A DNA stretch of 64,000 nt from Inia geoffrensis (lineage: Eukaryota; Chordata; Mammalia; Artiodactyla; Iniidae). The notes under the pieces were generated by a model. The model saw only the letters and a program-made list of their open reading frames with translations. It was not told where the DNA came from and made no database searches. How positions within the stretch are numbered: position 1 is the stretch's first letter; each line of letters begins with the position of its first letter. Positions 48,351-63,190 of the stretch are shown here, in pieces. The position numbers and the translations under genes are program-made. The DNA is taken from NCBI GenBank assembly GCA_036417435.1, contig CM070900.1:118250315-118314314 (forward strand), in the 5' to 3' direction.

Positions 48351-49305
48351 AAACGAGAACAGCACGAAGCCCCAAATAAGACCCAAATGACATGACACTA
48401 AAAGTCCTCCCAAATCAAAACAAAATCAAGTCACCCATAGTTCTCTTATGTACTTCACTTTGCAAATGTTACTGTGTAGTCTATCTGTTTTAAGAATGAC
48501 TATAATATCATTTCCTGTTTTTCAAAATATTTTCTCATTATTTACAAGATGCAGCCCTAAACTTCTCAGCACACTGTGAGTTATCTTTGCTTAAACTTCT
48601 GGCAACTTCTTTATGATTCCTCTTTTGAGGAACAATTGATATTAGTTCTAAAGTGGAGAGAAGATGAAAAAACTGAAGTATAAAATTATTGATAGATGAC
48701 TACCTCTAAGATTGATTGTGATGGGGAAAAAAAGCTTAAATTTATAGGAAACTGACTTAATCGTACTCTTTTACATAGTTTGGCAGTCTGACAAAAGGCA
48801 TCATTATAGCAGTGTTTCATTAAGCACCATTCACCCTTCAGAGGTGGCTGAGAGCCAGCTCCATAAAAATGGAGCTCCAGAAAATGGGCTCCATGCAAGA
48901 AATGCCCAGATGAGTTTAATTGTAAGAACTGCATCTGACCCAGGCAGAAATTTCTTTAACAGTAATTGGCATAGTTGGGGCTGGAGTAGCAGATGTTGCT
49001 TTGCAGTTTGAGGAATCAGCTCTAAAATTTGCTGAAAACATGAACCTTATTGCAATGGCTGGACTTTCAGTACCTGGCCAATTCAAATAGAATCTGAAAG
49101 CTCTGGTCCTCTTTTACGACAGCCCATGTATCTCTAACAAGACAGGATTCTGTGGGAACGTGTTGCTCTTGGCCTTCAGGGCTCTTAAACAAAATGAAAT
49201 TGGCAAAGCTTATTTCTATTTAAATGTGTGTAGGGCATGAAAATGTAGCTGGATTCTCTCACCATCATCTCTAAATGAATAAAAACTGAGTTCAACATGA
49301 TGCAA
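48351..49305. other. Unique sequence, no gene seen
   Basis: No gene or repeat recognised. Confidence 0.5.
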
Positions 49306-49309
49306 TATA

Positions 49310-50200
49310 GAGATAACCCTAAAGACTCAAAAGTCAAAAAACTGTTAGAATAAGTGAATTCAGTAAAGTTGCAGGATACAGAATCAATATACAGAAATCT
49401 GTGACATTTCTATGCACTAAGAACAAACTATCATAAAGGGAAATTAGGAAAACAATGCCACTTAAAAGTGCAACAAAAAGAATAAAATACCTAGGAATAA
49501 ATTTAACTGAGGTGAAAGACACTGAAAACTATAAGACACTGATGAAGAAATCAAAGAAGACAAATAGAAAGATACCATATTCATAGACTGGAAGAATCAA
49601 TATTGTTAAAATGTACTAACCAAAGCAATCTACACATTCAGTGAAATCCCTATCAAAATACCAATGGCATATTTCACAGAACTAAAACAAATAATTCTAA
49701 AATTTGTATGGAACCACAAAAGATCCTGAATACCTGAGGCAAACTTGGGAAAGAAGAGCAAGGCTGCAGGTATCATGTACTGGCACAAAAAAAGATATGC
49801 AGATCAATGGAACAGAATTGAAAGCCCAGAAATTAACACACACTTATATGGACAATTAATTTACAATAAAGGAGCAAAGAACACACAGTAAAGAGTCTCT
49901 TCAATAAATGATGTTTGGAGAACTGAACAGTCACATGCAAAAGAATGAAACTAGACCACTATCTTACACAATACCCAAAAATTAACTCAAAATTGATTTA
50001 ATAGTTGATTGTAAGACCTGAAACCATAAAATTCCTAGAAGAAAACATAGGTAGTAACCATATTGATATTGGTTTTAGCAATGTTTTTGTGGATCTGACT
50101 CCAAAGGTAAGGGAACCAAAAACAAAAATAAACATAGGATTGCATCAAATGGAAAAGCTGCTGCACAGCAAAGGAAACCATGATCGAAAGGAAAAGGCAG
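49310..50200 (+). mobile_element. Old L1 LINE, left part, interrupted by L1 copy 2
   Basis: Sense ORF2 sequence from the RT thumb region ('aattcagtaaagttgcagg', 'aaaatacctaggaataaat') to 'gcacagcaaaggaaacc'. Many indels and stops. It is cut at 50200 and resumes at 57728 in the same coding order. Confidence 0.93.
50192..50200. repeat. Target-site duplication of L1 copy 2, left
   Basis: AAAAGGCAG, repeated at 57719-57727. Removing the insert restores a continuous old L1. Confidence 0.9.
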
Positions 50201-52350
<2,150 letters not shown>

Positions 52351-53511
52351 ATGAGAAGACAAAGAAACACACAGATGAAGGAGCAAGGTGAAAACCCACC
52401 AGACCTAACAAATGAAGAGGAAATAGGCATTCTACCTGAAAAAGAATTCAGAATAATGATAGTAAAGATGATCCAAAATCTTGGGAATAGAATGGAGAAA
52501 ATACAAGAAACGTTTAACAAGGGTCTAGAAGACCTAAGGAGCAAACAATCATGAACAGCACAATAAATGAAATTAAAAATTCTCTAGAAGGGATCAATAG
52601 CAGAATAACTGAGGCAAAAGAATGGACAAGTGACCTGGAAGATAAAATAGCAGAAATAACTACTGCAGAGCAGAAGAAAGAAAAAAAGAATGAAAAGAGT
52701 TCAGGACAGTCTCAGAGACCTCTGGAACAATATTAAATGCACCGACATTCGAATTATACGTGTCCCAGAAGAAGAAGAGAAAAAGAAAGGGACTGAGAAA
52801 ATATTTGAAGAGATTATAGTTGAAAATTTCCCTAATATGGGAAAGGAAATAGTTAATCAAATCCAGGAAGCACACAGAGTTCCATATAGGATAAATCTAA
52901 GGACAAACACACAAAGACACATATTAATCAAACAATCAAAAATTAAATACAGGGCTTTCCTGGTGGCACAGTGGTTGAGAGTCTGCCTGCTGATGCAGGG
53001 GACAAGGGTTCGTGCCCCAGCCTGGGAAGATCCCACATGCCGTGGAGTGGCTAGGCCCGTGAGCCATGGCCACTGAGGCTACGCATCTGAATGGGAGAGG
53101 CCACAACAGTGAGAGGCCCGCGCACTGCAAAAACAAAACAAAACAAAACAACAACAACAACAAGAAAAAACGATTAAATACAAAGAACAAATATTAAAAG
53201 CAGAAAGGGTAAAACAACAAATAACATACAAGGGAATCCCCATAAGGTTAACAGCTGATCTTTCAGCAGAAACTCTGCAAGCCAGAAGGGAGTGGCAGGA
53301 CATATTTAAAGTGATGAAAGGGAAAAACCTACAACCCATATTACATATATTACTCTACCCAGCAAGGATCTCATTCAGATTTCATGGAAAAATTAAAACC
53401 TTTATAGATAAGCAAAAGCTAAGAGAATTCAGCACAACCAAACCAGTTTACAACAAATGCTAAAGGAACTTCTCTGGGCAGGAAACACAACAGAAGGCAA
53501 AGACCTACAAT
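52351..53511 (+). pseudogene. L1 ORF1 relic, copy 2, interrupted by a SINE
   Basis: Starts at a real ATG (MRRQRNTQMKEQGENPPD). Then come the coiled-coil region, the RNA-recognition region (IRIIRVPEEEEKKKGTEK) and the C-terminal domain (LSAETLQARREW, YPARISFR). Breaks compared with copy 1: a 4-nt loss near 52550, an extra A in the run near 52685, a SINE at 52952-53172, and further frame disruption near the end. In a live element ORF1p is the RNA-binding chaperone of the L1 particle. Here it would stop after about 67 residues. Confidence 0.9.
52952..53172 (+). mobile_element. CHR-type SINE inserted in L1 ORF1, 10-bp TSD
   Basis: Sense SINE starting GGGCTTTCCTGGTGGCACAG. Flanked by ATTAAATACA at 52942-52951 and 53173-53182. 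It has lost roughly 18 bases of the 3' body (around 53088, between GGCTACGCATC and GGGAGAGGCC). Its tail is a decayed AAAAC/AAC array. Confidence 0.95.
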
Positions 53512-53535
53512 AACAAACCCAAAACAATTAAGAAA

Positions 53536-56500
53536 ATGGTAATAGGAGCATATATATCAATAATTACCTTAAATGTAAATGGATTAAATGCTCCAACCAA
53601 AAAACATAGACTGGCTGAATCAATACAAAAATAAGACCCGTATATATGCTGTCTACAAAAGACCCACTTCGACCTAGGGACACATACAGACTGAAAGTGA
53701 GGGAATAGAAAATGATATTCCATGTAAATGGAAATCAAAAGAAAGCTGGAGTAGCAATTCTCATATCAGACAAAATAGACTTTAAAACAAAGACTATTAC
53801 AAGAGACAAAGAAAGATACAACATAATGATCAAGGGATCAATCCATGAAGAAGATGTAACAATTGTAAATATTTATGCACCCAACATAGGAGCACCTTAA
53901 TACATAAGGCAAATACTAAAAGGGGAAATCGACAGTAACACAATCATAGGAGGGGACTTTAACACCCCACTTTCACCAATGGACAGATCATCCAAAATGA
54001 AAATAAATAAGGAAACACAAGCTTTAAATGATACATTAAACAAGAGGGACTTAATTGATACTTATAGGACATTCCATCCAAAAACAACAGAATACACTTT
54101 CTTCTCAAGTGCTCATGGAACATTCTCCAGGATAGGTAATATCTTGGGTCACAAATCAAGCCTTGGTAAATTTAAGAGAATTGAAATCATATCAAGTATG
54201 TTTTCTGACCACAACACTATGAGACTACACATCAATTACAGGAAAAAATCTGTACAAAATACAAACACATGGAGGCTAAACAATGCACTACTTAATAACC
54301 AAGAGATCACTGAAGAAATCAGAGAAGAAATAAACAAAATACCTAGAAACAAATGACAATGAAAACACGATGCTACAAAACCTATGGGATGCAGCAAAAG
54401 CAGTTCTAAGAAGGAAGTTTATAGCAATACTATCCTACCTTAAGAAACAAGAAAAATCTCAAATAAGCAACCTAAACTTACACCTAAAGCAATTAGAGAA
54501 AGAAGAACAAAAAACCCCCAATGTTAGCAGAAGGAAAGAAATCCTAAAGATCAGATAAGAAATGAATGAAAAAGAAATGAAGGAAACAATAGCAAAGATC
54601 AGTAAAACTATAAATTGGTTCACTGAGAAGATAAATAAAATTGATAAACCATTAGCCAGACTCATCAAGAAAAAAAGGGAGAAGATTCAAATCATTGAAT
54701 TAGAAATGAAAAGGGAGAAGTAACAACTGACACTCTAGAAATACAAAAAATCATGAGAGATTATTACAAGCAACTGTATGCCAATAAAATGGATAACCTG
54801 GAAGTAATGGGCAAATTCTTAGAAATGCACAACCTTCTGAGACTGAACCAGAAAGAAAGAGAAAATATGAACAGACCAATCACAAGTAATGAAATTGAAA
54901 CTGTGATTAAAAATCTTCCAACAAACTAAAGCCCAGGACCAGATGGCTTCACAGGCGAATTCTATCAAGCATTTAGAGAAGAGCTAACACCTATCCTTCT
55001 CAAACTCTTCCAAAACATAGCAGAGGGAGGAACAAACTCATTCTATGAGGTCACCATCACCCTGATACCAAAACCAGACAAAGATGTCATAAAAAAAGAA
55101 AACTACAGACCAATATCACTGATGAACATAGATGCAAAATCCTCCACAAAATACTAGCAAACAGAATCCAACAGCACATGAAAAGGATCATACACCATGA
55201 TCAAGTGGGGTTTATCCCAGGAATGCAAGGATTCTTCGATATACCCAAATCAATCAATGTGATATACCATATTAAAAAATTGAAGAGAAAAACCGTATGA
55301 TCATCTCAATGGATGCACAGAAAGATTTTGACAAAATTTAACATCCATTTATAATAAAAACCCTGCAGAAAGTAGGCATAGAGAGAACTTACCTCAACAT
55401 AATAGAGGTCATATATGACAAACCCACACCCAATATCATCCTCAATGGTGAAAAACTGAAACCATTTGCACTAAGATCAGGAATAAGTCAAGGTTGCCCA
55501 CTCTCACCACTATTATTCAACACAGTTTTGGAAGTTTTAGCCACAGCAATCAGAGAAGAAAAAGAAATAAAAGGAATCCAAATCAGAAAAGAAGAAGTAA
55601 AGCTGTCACTGTTTGCACATGACATGATACTATACACAGAGAATCCGAAAGATGCTACCAGAACATTACTCGAGCTAATCAATGAATTTGGTAAAGTAGC
55701 AGGATACAAAATTAATGCACAGAAATCTCTTGCATTCCTATACACTAATGATGAAAAATCTGAAAGTGAAATTAAGAAAGCTTTCCCATTTACCATTGCA
55801 ACGAAAAGAATAAAATACCTAGGAATAAACCTACCTTATTAGACAAAAGACCTGTATACAGAAAATTATAAGACACTGATGAAAGAAATTAAAGATGATA
55901 CAAACAGATGGAGAGATATACCATGTTCTTGGATTGGAAGAATCAACATTGTGAAAATGACTATACTACCCAAAGCAATCTACAGATTTAATGCAATCCC
56001 TATCAAACTACCACTGGATTTTTTCACAGAACTAGAACAAAAAATTTCACAATTTGTATGGAAACACAAAAGACACAGAATAGCCAAAGCAATCTTGAGA
56101 AAGAAAAACGGAGCTGGAAGAATCAGGTTCCTGGACTTCAGACTGTACTACAAAGCTACAGCAATCAAGACTGTATGGTACTTGCACCAAAACAGAAAGA
56201 TAGATCAATGGAACAGGATAGAAAGTCCAGAGATAATCCACGGACATATTGTCACCTTATCTTTGATAAAGGAAGGAAGAATATACAATGGAGAAAAGAC
56301 AGCCTCTTCACTAAGTGGTGCTGGGAAAACTGGACAGCTACATGTAAAAGAAAATTAGAACACTCCCTAACACCACACACAAAACTAAACTCAAAATGGA
56401 TTAAAGACCTAAATGTACGGCCAGACACTATAAAACTCTTAGGGGAAAACATATGGAGAACACTCTATGACATAAATCACAGCAAGATCCAATTTGACCC

Positions 56501-57327
56501 AGGCCCTAGAGAAATGGAAATAAAAACAAAAAGAAACAAATGGGACCTAATTACACTTACAAGCTTTTGCACAGCAAAGGAAACCATAAACAAGACAGAA
56601 AGACAATCCTCAGAATGGTAGAAAATATTTGCAAATGAAGAAACTGACAAAGGATTAATCTCCAAAATTTACAAATAGCTGATGCAGCTCAATATCAAAA
56701 AAACAAACAACACAATCCAAAAATGGGTAGAAGACCTAAATAGATATTTGTACAAAGAAGATATACAAATTGCCAACAAACACATGAAAGAATGCTCAAC
56801 ATCATTAATCACTAGAGAAATGTAAATGAAAACTACAGTGAGACATAATCTCACACCAGTCAGAATTGCCATCATCAAATCATATACAAACAATAAATGC
56901 TGGAGAGGGTGTGGAGAAAAGAGAACCCTCATATACTGTTGGTGGGAATGTAAACTGATACAGCCACTATGGAGAGCAGTATGGAGGTTGCTTAAACTGT
57001 AAAAATAGAACTACCATATGACACAGCAATCCCACTACTGGGCATATACCCTGAGAAAACCATAATTCAAAAGGTTTCATATACCACAGTGTTCATTGCT
57101 GCTCCATTTACAATAGCCAGGACATGGAAGCAACCCAAGTATCCATCGACAGATGAATGGATAAAGAAGATGTGGCACATATATACAATGGAATATTACT
57201 CAGCCATAAAAAGAAACAAAATTGAGTTATTTGTAGTGAGGTGGATGGACCTAGAGTCCGTGATACAGAGTGAAGTAAATCAGAAAGAGAAAACAAATAC
57301 CATAGGCTAACACATATATATGGAATC
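53536..57327 (+). pseudogene. L1 ORF2 (endonuclease-reverse transcriptase) relic, copy 2
   Basis: Begins MVIGAYISIITLNVNGLN. The endonuclease part is in pieces: GVAILISDKIDF near 53750, GDFNTP near 53955. At 54135-54140 the conserved Asp-His of the SRIDHILG motif reads Gly-Asn (SRIGNILG), removing a catalytic aspartate. The RT active site reads FAHD, not FADD, because 55618-55620 is CAT. Other breaks: TAA at 54927 (shared with copy 1), a stop at 55840 and several frameshifts. The thumb and C-terminal regions are recognisable ([28 protein letters not shown]). ORF2p would normally nick the target and reverse-transcribe L1 RNA; this copy cannot. Confidence 0.93.
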
Positions 57328-57718
57328 AAAAAAAAAAAAAAAGTCATGAAGAACCTAGGCGCAAGATGGGAATAAAGATGCAGACCTAGTAGAGAATGGA
57401 CTTGAGGAAATGGGGAGGGGGAACAGTAAGATGGGACAAAGTAAGAGAGTGGTAGTGTATATATGGACATATATACACTACTAATGTAAAATTGATAGCT
57501 AGTGGGAAGCAGTCACATAGCACAGGGAGATCAGCTCGGTGCTTTGTGACCAGCTAGAAGGGTGGGATAGGGAGGGTAGGAGGGAGGGAGATGCAAGCGG
57601 GAAGAGATATGGGGATATATTTATATGTATAACTGATTCACTTTTTTATACAGCAGAAGCTAACACACCATTGTAAAGCAATTATACTCCAGTAAAAATG
57701 GTAAAAAAAGTAAAAAAC
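57328..57718 (+). other. L1 3' UTR and A-rich tail, copy 2
   Basis: Matches the 3' UTR of copy 1: 'gggagatcagctcggtgc', 'aactgattcactt', 'cattgtaaagcaattatac'. The tail is an irregular A-rich run ending at the TSD. Confidence 0.9.
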
Positions 57719-57727
57719 AAAAGGCAG
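57719..57727. repeat. Target-site duplication of L1 copy 2, right
   Basis: AAAAGGCAG, identical to 50192-50200. Confidence 0.9.
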
Positions 57728-58665
57728 CTTACTGAATGGGAGAAGATATTTGCAAATCACATATCCTATAAAGGGTTAATATCCAAAATATATAAAGAAC
57801 TCATACAAGTTAAATAAACAACAAAAACAAACAAACTGATTAAAAAAATGGGCAGAGGCTCTGAATAGACATTTTCCCCAAAGAAGACATACATATCCTA
57901 ATCGACACATGAAAAAATTTGTTCAACATCACTTTGTATTAGGGAAATGCAAGTCAAAACCACAATGAGATATCACTTCACACCTGTTAGAATGGTTATT
58001 ATTGAAAAGACAACAAATAACAAATGTTAGTGAGGATGTGGAGAAAAGGGAACACTGTTGGTGGGTATTGATGAAGCCTCTATGGAAAGCAGTATGAAGG
58101 TTCTTCAAAAAACTAAGAATAGAACCACTGTATGGCCCAGCTGTTCTACTTCTGGTATTTATCCAAAGAACATGAAAACACTAATTTGAAAAGATATACA
58201 CACCCCATGCAATCATACATTGCAGCATGATTTATAATAGCCGATATATGGAAACAGCCTAAGTGCCCATCGATGGATGAATGGATAAAAAAGATGTAGT
58301 ATATATACACAACAGAATATTAGTCAGCCATAAAAATAATGAAATCCTGCCAATTTTGACAACATGGGTGGACCTTGAAGGTATTATGCTAAGTGAAATA
58401 TGTGAGATGGACAAAGACAAATATATGATTTCACTCCCCTGGATGCTAAAAAAACAAAACAAATGAGAAAACAAAATAAAAACAAACTCATAGATACAGA
58501 GATCAGATTAGTAGTTACCAGAGGGAAAGGTGGTTGGGCAAAATGGGTGAGAGGGGTCAATTGTATAGTGATGGATGTTAACTAGAATTGTGGTGGAGAT
58601 CACTTTGTGTTGTATACAAATGAACTATAACACTGTACACATAAAATTTCTATTAACAACAATGA
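57728..58665 (+). mobile_element. Old L1 LINE, right part
   Basis: Resumes with 'cttactgaatgggagaagatatttgcaaatcac', the direct continuation of the ORF2 text cut at 50200. It runs through ORF2's end into a 3' UTR ending near 58665. Highly diverged. Confidence 0.93.
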
Positions 58666-58669
58666 CAAA

Positions 58670-59159
58670 AATGAGTTCATTTCATGAACTCCTTTGGTTT
58701 TCTTCCCTCATTCAGGAAATAAACTTTTTAAAATATTTTAAAGTGGCACCTTATTCCCCAGAAAGTTTTCCTTTGCTTGTAGAGCAGCACGTAGGGCTCC
58801 AAAATGTTAACCTCACCGTGGGAGAGCTGTGGGATCAGTGTTAAGGGAAAGAATCACAGGAGGTTTTCACAGGGCCCTGCCTGATAATGTGACTGGCAAA
58901 CATTCACTTTCCAACACCTATGGGAGCTAGAGATGGTGTATTCAAAGGACTGGTTCCAGGCTGTAAAATATCTCCACCCCCATCCCTAAAGTGATACCGC
59001 CAGGGTTCTCACCTCTAATTCATTATACTTTATTTTGGCAAAAAAGACTAAACTACCTGAAAAATGGATAAATCTTGAATAACAAACATAGTAATAAGCA
59101 CATCAAATTCTCTTATCCAACTCTTCAATATACTCCTTTTTACTTAAGTCCTCCTAATT
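58670..59159. other. Unique sequence, no gene seen
   Basis: No gene or repeat recognised. Confidence 0.5.
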
Positions 59160-59345
59160 TTTATCACATTTTTGTGAAGTATTTTCACATGTATTATTAT
59201 TTATTTTCCCAGTAGTCCCCAGAATTATTACCCTCATTTTATAAATGACATCATTATAGACCAAAGATGTTAACTGATTATCTCAAGACCACACAGAAAA
59301 GTAACAGAATCAGAATAACTATAGACCTCCAGTAATGTGTTTTTA
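59160..59345 (-). repeat. MIR SINE, antisense
   Basis: Antisense MIR: 'gaagtattttcacatgtattatt', 'cctcattttataaatgacatc', 'ctcaagaccacacagaaaagtaacagaatc'. Confidence 0.8.
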
Positions 59346-60334
59346 TACCTTCTTCCTCACCCAAAGTAAGCAACTTTCTTATACTATATAAAATATTATA
59401 GATATTGCATGATTTATTATATCATTGTAAAGGTTTCTAACTTTCTCAGAGATGACAGATTTGAATTTGGCAAAAAACAACTTGAAAATTTCTAGGATCT
59501 ATGTTACCTAAGTTCCCTGTTTCACTCCATTTCTTGTTCTGCCCTCATTCCCAACCCCAAATATCTACTCTTTGCCTGTAAACTATTATGCATTGGTCAG
59601 TTCTTCTGATGAACTGACAATATCTTTTTGCTGTTACAGAAAGATAAGACAGGAATTTTTACAATAACACAGAGGATGAATTACAGGAGGAGCACAAAGA
59701 TACAATTAAACTTAAGAGATTCCTTCTTTGTTTTAGAGATGACAATCTCCAATGTAGAATAAAATAAGACAGATGGGAGGAACACAGGAGAAATAATAAT
59801 TGATAAATGGTAAAAATGTCTTGTATTTTGACACTCTGATTCCCAGGAGGACAAGTTGGCAGAAGTTAAAGTAGAATAAGAAAGTAGAGGAGAGCATTCC
59901 TGGGATGGGGATGGGGATGAGAAGGTGCCCAGGAGTGGTTTAGGGATCTGGGCTCCAGAAAGAATATCAGTCCCTATCCAATTCTTACTCAGATAGGTAT
60001 GTTAACTGTATTCACTTTTAGTGATGATAAAGGGCCAATCCAACCACCTTTTGTGTCTCTTCATAACTTTTTTCATGCTTCTATACCGGCACTGGACCAT
60101 TTTCCTGGGAATGACTAGGTCATCTCTTTTGTTCCTAATCACAAGGCTGAATTTTCTTGATGCTTTTTCTACTAATCAACTCTTCTACCATAGGAGTGCA
60201 AAGATAGAACTTGCCCTCTGATCACCTGGAAATATCATATTGTCTTCCATTTTGTTCTAGTTCTAAATGGAGCCCAGTGAGTAAATAAATTGGAGGACAG
60301 TGAACTCTGACAGTGAACTATAGCTCTCTGTATC
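59346..60334. other. Unique sequence, no gene seen
   Basis: No gene or confident repeat. A short GGGGAT triplication lies near 59906-59919. Confidence 0.5.
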
Positions 60335-60490
60335 TTTCTTTTACTTGATGCCTCATTACTTGTCGTAATCCACCACTATAATGAAAACTCTTCATAGGCA
60401 GAGGCAGTATCTCTCTTGCTTTCTGTTTTATTCCCAGTATATAGCTCAAAGCCCATCAGAGAATGAGAGAGTGAGTGAATGAGTGACCAA
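60335..60490 (+). repeat. L2 LINE 3' end fragment
   Basis: 'actcttcataggcagaggcagtatc', 'ttcccagtatatagctcaaagcc', 'agtgagtgaatgag' fit a degraded L2 terminus. Confidence 0.5.
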
Positions 60491-63060
60491 GGAAAATAGC
60501 AAACAATATTCTATGGGAAAATCTGTAAGGATCTGGGTCATTCATTCATAATTATATGCCTTTCTACTTGGAGAAACATTTTTCCTTTCTATTCAGGATC
60601 ACAGTTTCGTGACTAAGCATTGGCTTTCATAATGTGTATGTGGAGTTTTCTTCCTCCAAAAGACCCAAAGCCCAATCTTGCATAAAAAGCAATCTGTCAG
60701 CTTGCTGATGGCTTTTGATCAGTTCCAGCTACACCACTGGGCTTCTTATTTTGGTAAAATATGCCTTTCCTAAATCATTGTGACAAGCCTGCAGTGAGAG
60801 TGTTTGCTGCTAACAAAAGAACAGTCTCTAAGACAGAAAGGGACTGTGCAAAGCAGAGGAGAATATTTGCATCTCAGGATCAAAGCCAATGGACTCTAAC
60901 CGTACAATCATCTAATCCACTGAGCAGGACAGAGGTCACCTCCAGAGAGGAAAATTTCCTTCCCTGATATCTACAGGAAGAGGAGTTGCTAAAGTTTATA
61001 GGAACATGACCATGGGAGAAAAATCATGCTGGAAACTGGACAATGGTTCTAGAATACTTGATCACGACATATCAAATTTAGCTAGTCAGAATACTCATTT
61101 TATTATTTATTTGTACACTTTATCTTGCTTCTAACAGAAAAGATTTGCCAGGAAATATTCATATCATGAGTTGAAAATTATACCTGTTAGTACAGGAAGA
61201 CAAAGGCAAGTGTCAATGAAATATCATATTTGATTTTTGAAATGTTTTGCATTTATGTCTTATTTGTACGTATTTCATGTTTTAGGAATTCACAACATTT
61301 CAGAGTGAAACCACACTGTGAAGGCCTACACCTATCTTCTGATTAGAACTCTTCCTGATTCCCATATATTTCATGAACTTTCATACTTATGCAAACTATT
61401 AGCCCAAGATTAGTTAGACGTTTTAATATCTCAGTCAGTTAGAAAGTAATTGAGTTGTGAAAGAGAATTATTATGTTGCAAAAAAAATAAATGAGAAAGA
61501 AAAAATGATAAATTATGCATATTTATTAAGCTAATATTGGAAAATATTTTAAAACAATAGTTGAATTTACTGAACCAGTATTATGAAATGTTTATTATAA
61601 TTTGAATCAATTACTTTTCATTCGTTTATTCAGTCTATACACATAGATGAAACATCTTTGTGTCACATGCCAGACTTTGTGTGAACCATTGTATTTTTAT
61701 GGGTGACATATGACTTTCATTTCCTAAATAAAAAACAGATTATTAAAAATATTAAATATATAAATGTAGAGAGAAAAAAACCCAAATTCTCATAAAACCA
61801 TCAAACAGATTCAATGGTTTTTATGATTTTCCCTCACTTGCTTTATCTAGTCTCCCTCCAATTTTTTCTGAAGTTTTTAAAAACAAATCTCTACATCATG
61901 TCATTTTATCACTACATACCTTAATATACGTGTATAAAAAAATACAGAAAATTTCTTATATAACTGAAGTTCTATTATCATACCTAATAAAATTAAAAAT
62001 AAACTATTGATATCACCTAAGAGTCTATATTAAAATTTGTCTATGTAATTACTCTTCAATATTATTTGAATTTAAAACTTTTGGAAAAAAGTAATTTAAA
62101 TTAAAAGGAAGGATGCCTTTTACCAACACAAAAATTACAAAACTTCCTTTTTAAAAACTTCTTATCTATTTGAAAACATGGTGAAATTTGTTCTCTAAGT
62201 ATTATTTAATATGTATTTGGATCAGTATTTAAACCAGGTATCTTTTTTAATAGTGTAAATACTTGACTCATTAAATGCCAATTATATCAGTATCCAGATT
62301 AAGTTCCCCTTTATTCTCATCTTCACCTCAAATAAAGTCATGTTTGTTTTCATAAACACTTGAAAACAATCCACTGACATCACTTTGGTGTTTTAACTTA
62401 AGGGTGAAGGAATGTGAAACCCTTCTTTTCAGCCCTATCTTCTGGCTTGTCTCAGGTTTGGATCTATGCTACTGTGAGAATAACAAAGCAATTCAGTAAA
62501 ACATCGTTTTATAACTATAACAAATGCTAAGGCTAAGACAGGAAACACTGAAACAATTTTCCTGGTGTTTTCTGGTGTCCTTTCCAGGAGCCCCAAGCTT
62601 AAAAGTAGGCTTTTAGCCACGCCTCCTGGTGAAGAAATTCTGCAAAGATTAGCAGCTTTTCTTCAAATAAATCAAAAAGCTTTTGAAGACTCATCAGTAG
62701 CAGCATCAACAAGTGTTTACTGTGCAAAGTTTATTATAAAATACAGTTCCTGCTTTCAAGAAGCTTAGAATTCTATGGAAGTTTTCATGACAACTTCATT
62801 ATGTTTCATGTAGCTATGAAGAATCCACCTTATTCCACCATGGATGAAAACCGTTGGGAAAAGGTAATCTCCATTTTCATTGTGGCATTTCTGAACCATG
62901 ATAGGCTGTGAAGTGAAAGAAGAAACTCCTCATTGTTAAGATTTAGACATTGTGGAATCTACCATTTAGAACACCTTTTATAAAAAATGGAATGTGTACT
63001 TGTTTAGTATATTGGCTTATCTTTATAGTTTGACAGGCCACACCTGAACTTGGCATCTAC
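60491..63060. other. Unique AT-rich sequence, no gene seen
   Basis: No gene recognised. Weak antisense L2-like wording occurs at about 61620-61700 and 62700-62770 but is too short to call. The opposite-strand frames around 62435-62768 are short and without domains. Confidence 0.45.
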
Positions 63061-63064
63061 AACA

Positions 63065-63190
63065 TTTAATCATTCATTCACTCAATATTACAGAGTTCCT
63101 ATTTTGTCCAGCAACATCAAGCACATCCTAGGAGTACAAATTTAAGTAAAGTCCCTGATCTCAAGTGGCATACAGTCACTTATGGGAGAC
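63065..63190 (-). repeat. L2 LINE 3' end, antisense
   Basis: 'catttaatcattcattcactcaatattacagagttcc', 'cctaggagtacaaatttaag', 'gtccctgatctcaagtggcatacagtc' match the antisense L2 terminus. Confidence 0.75.
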
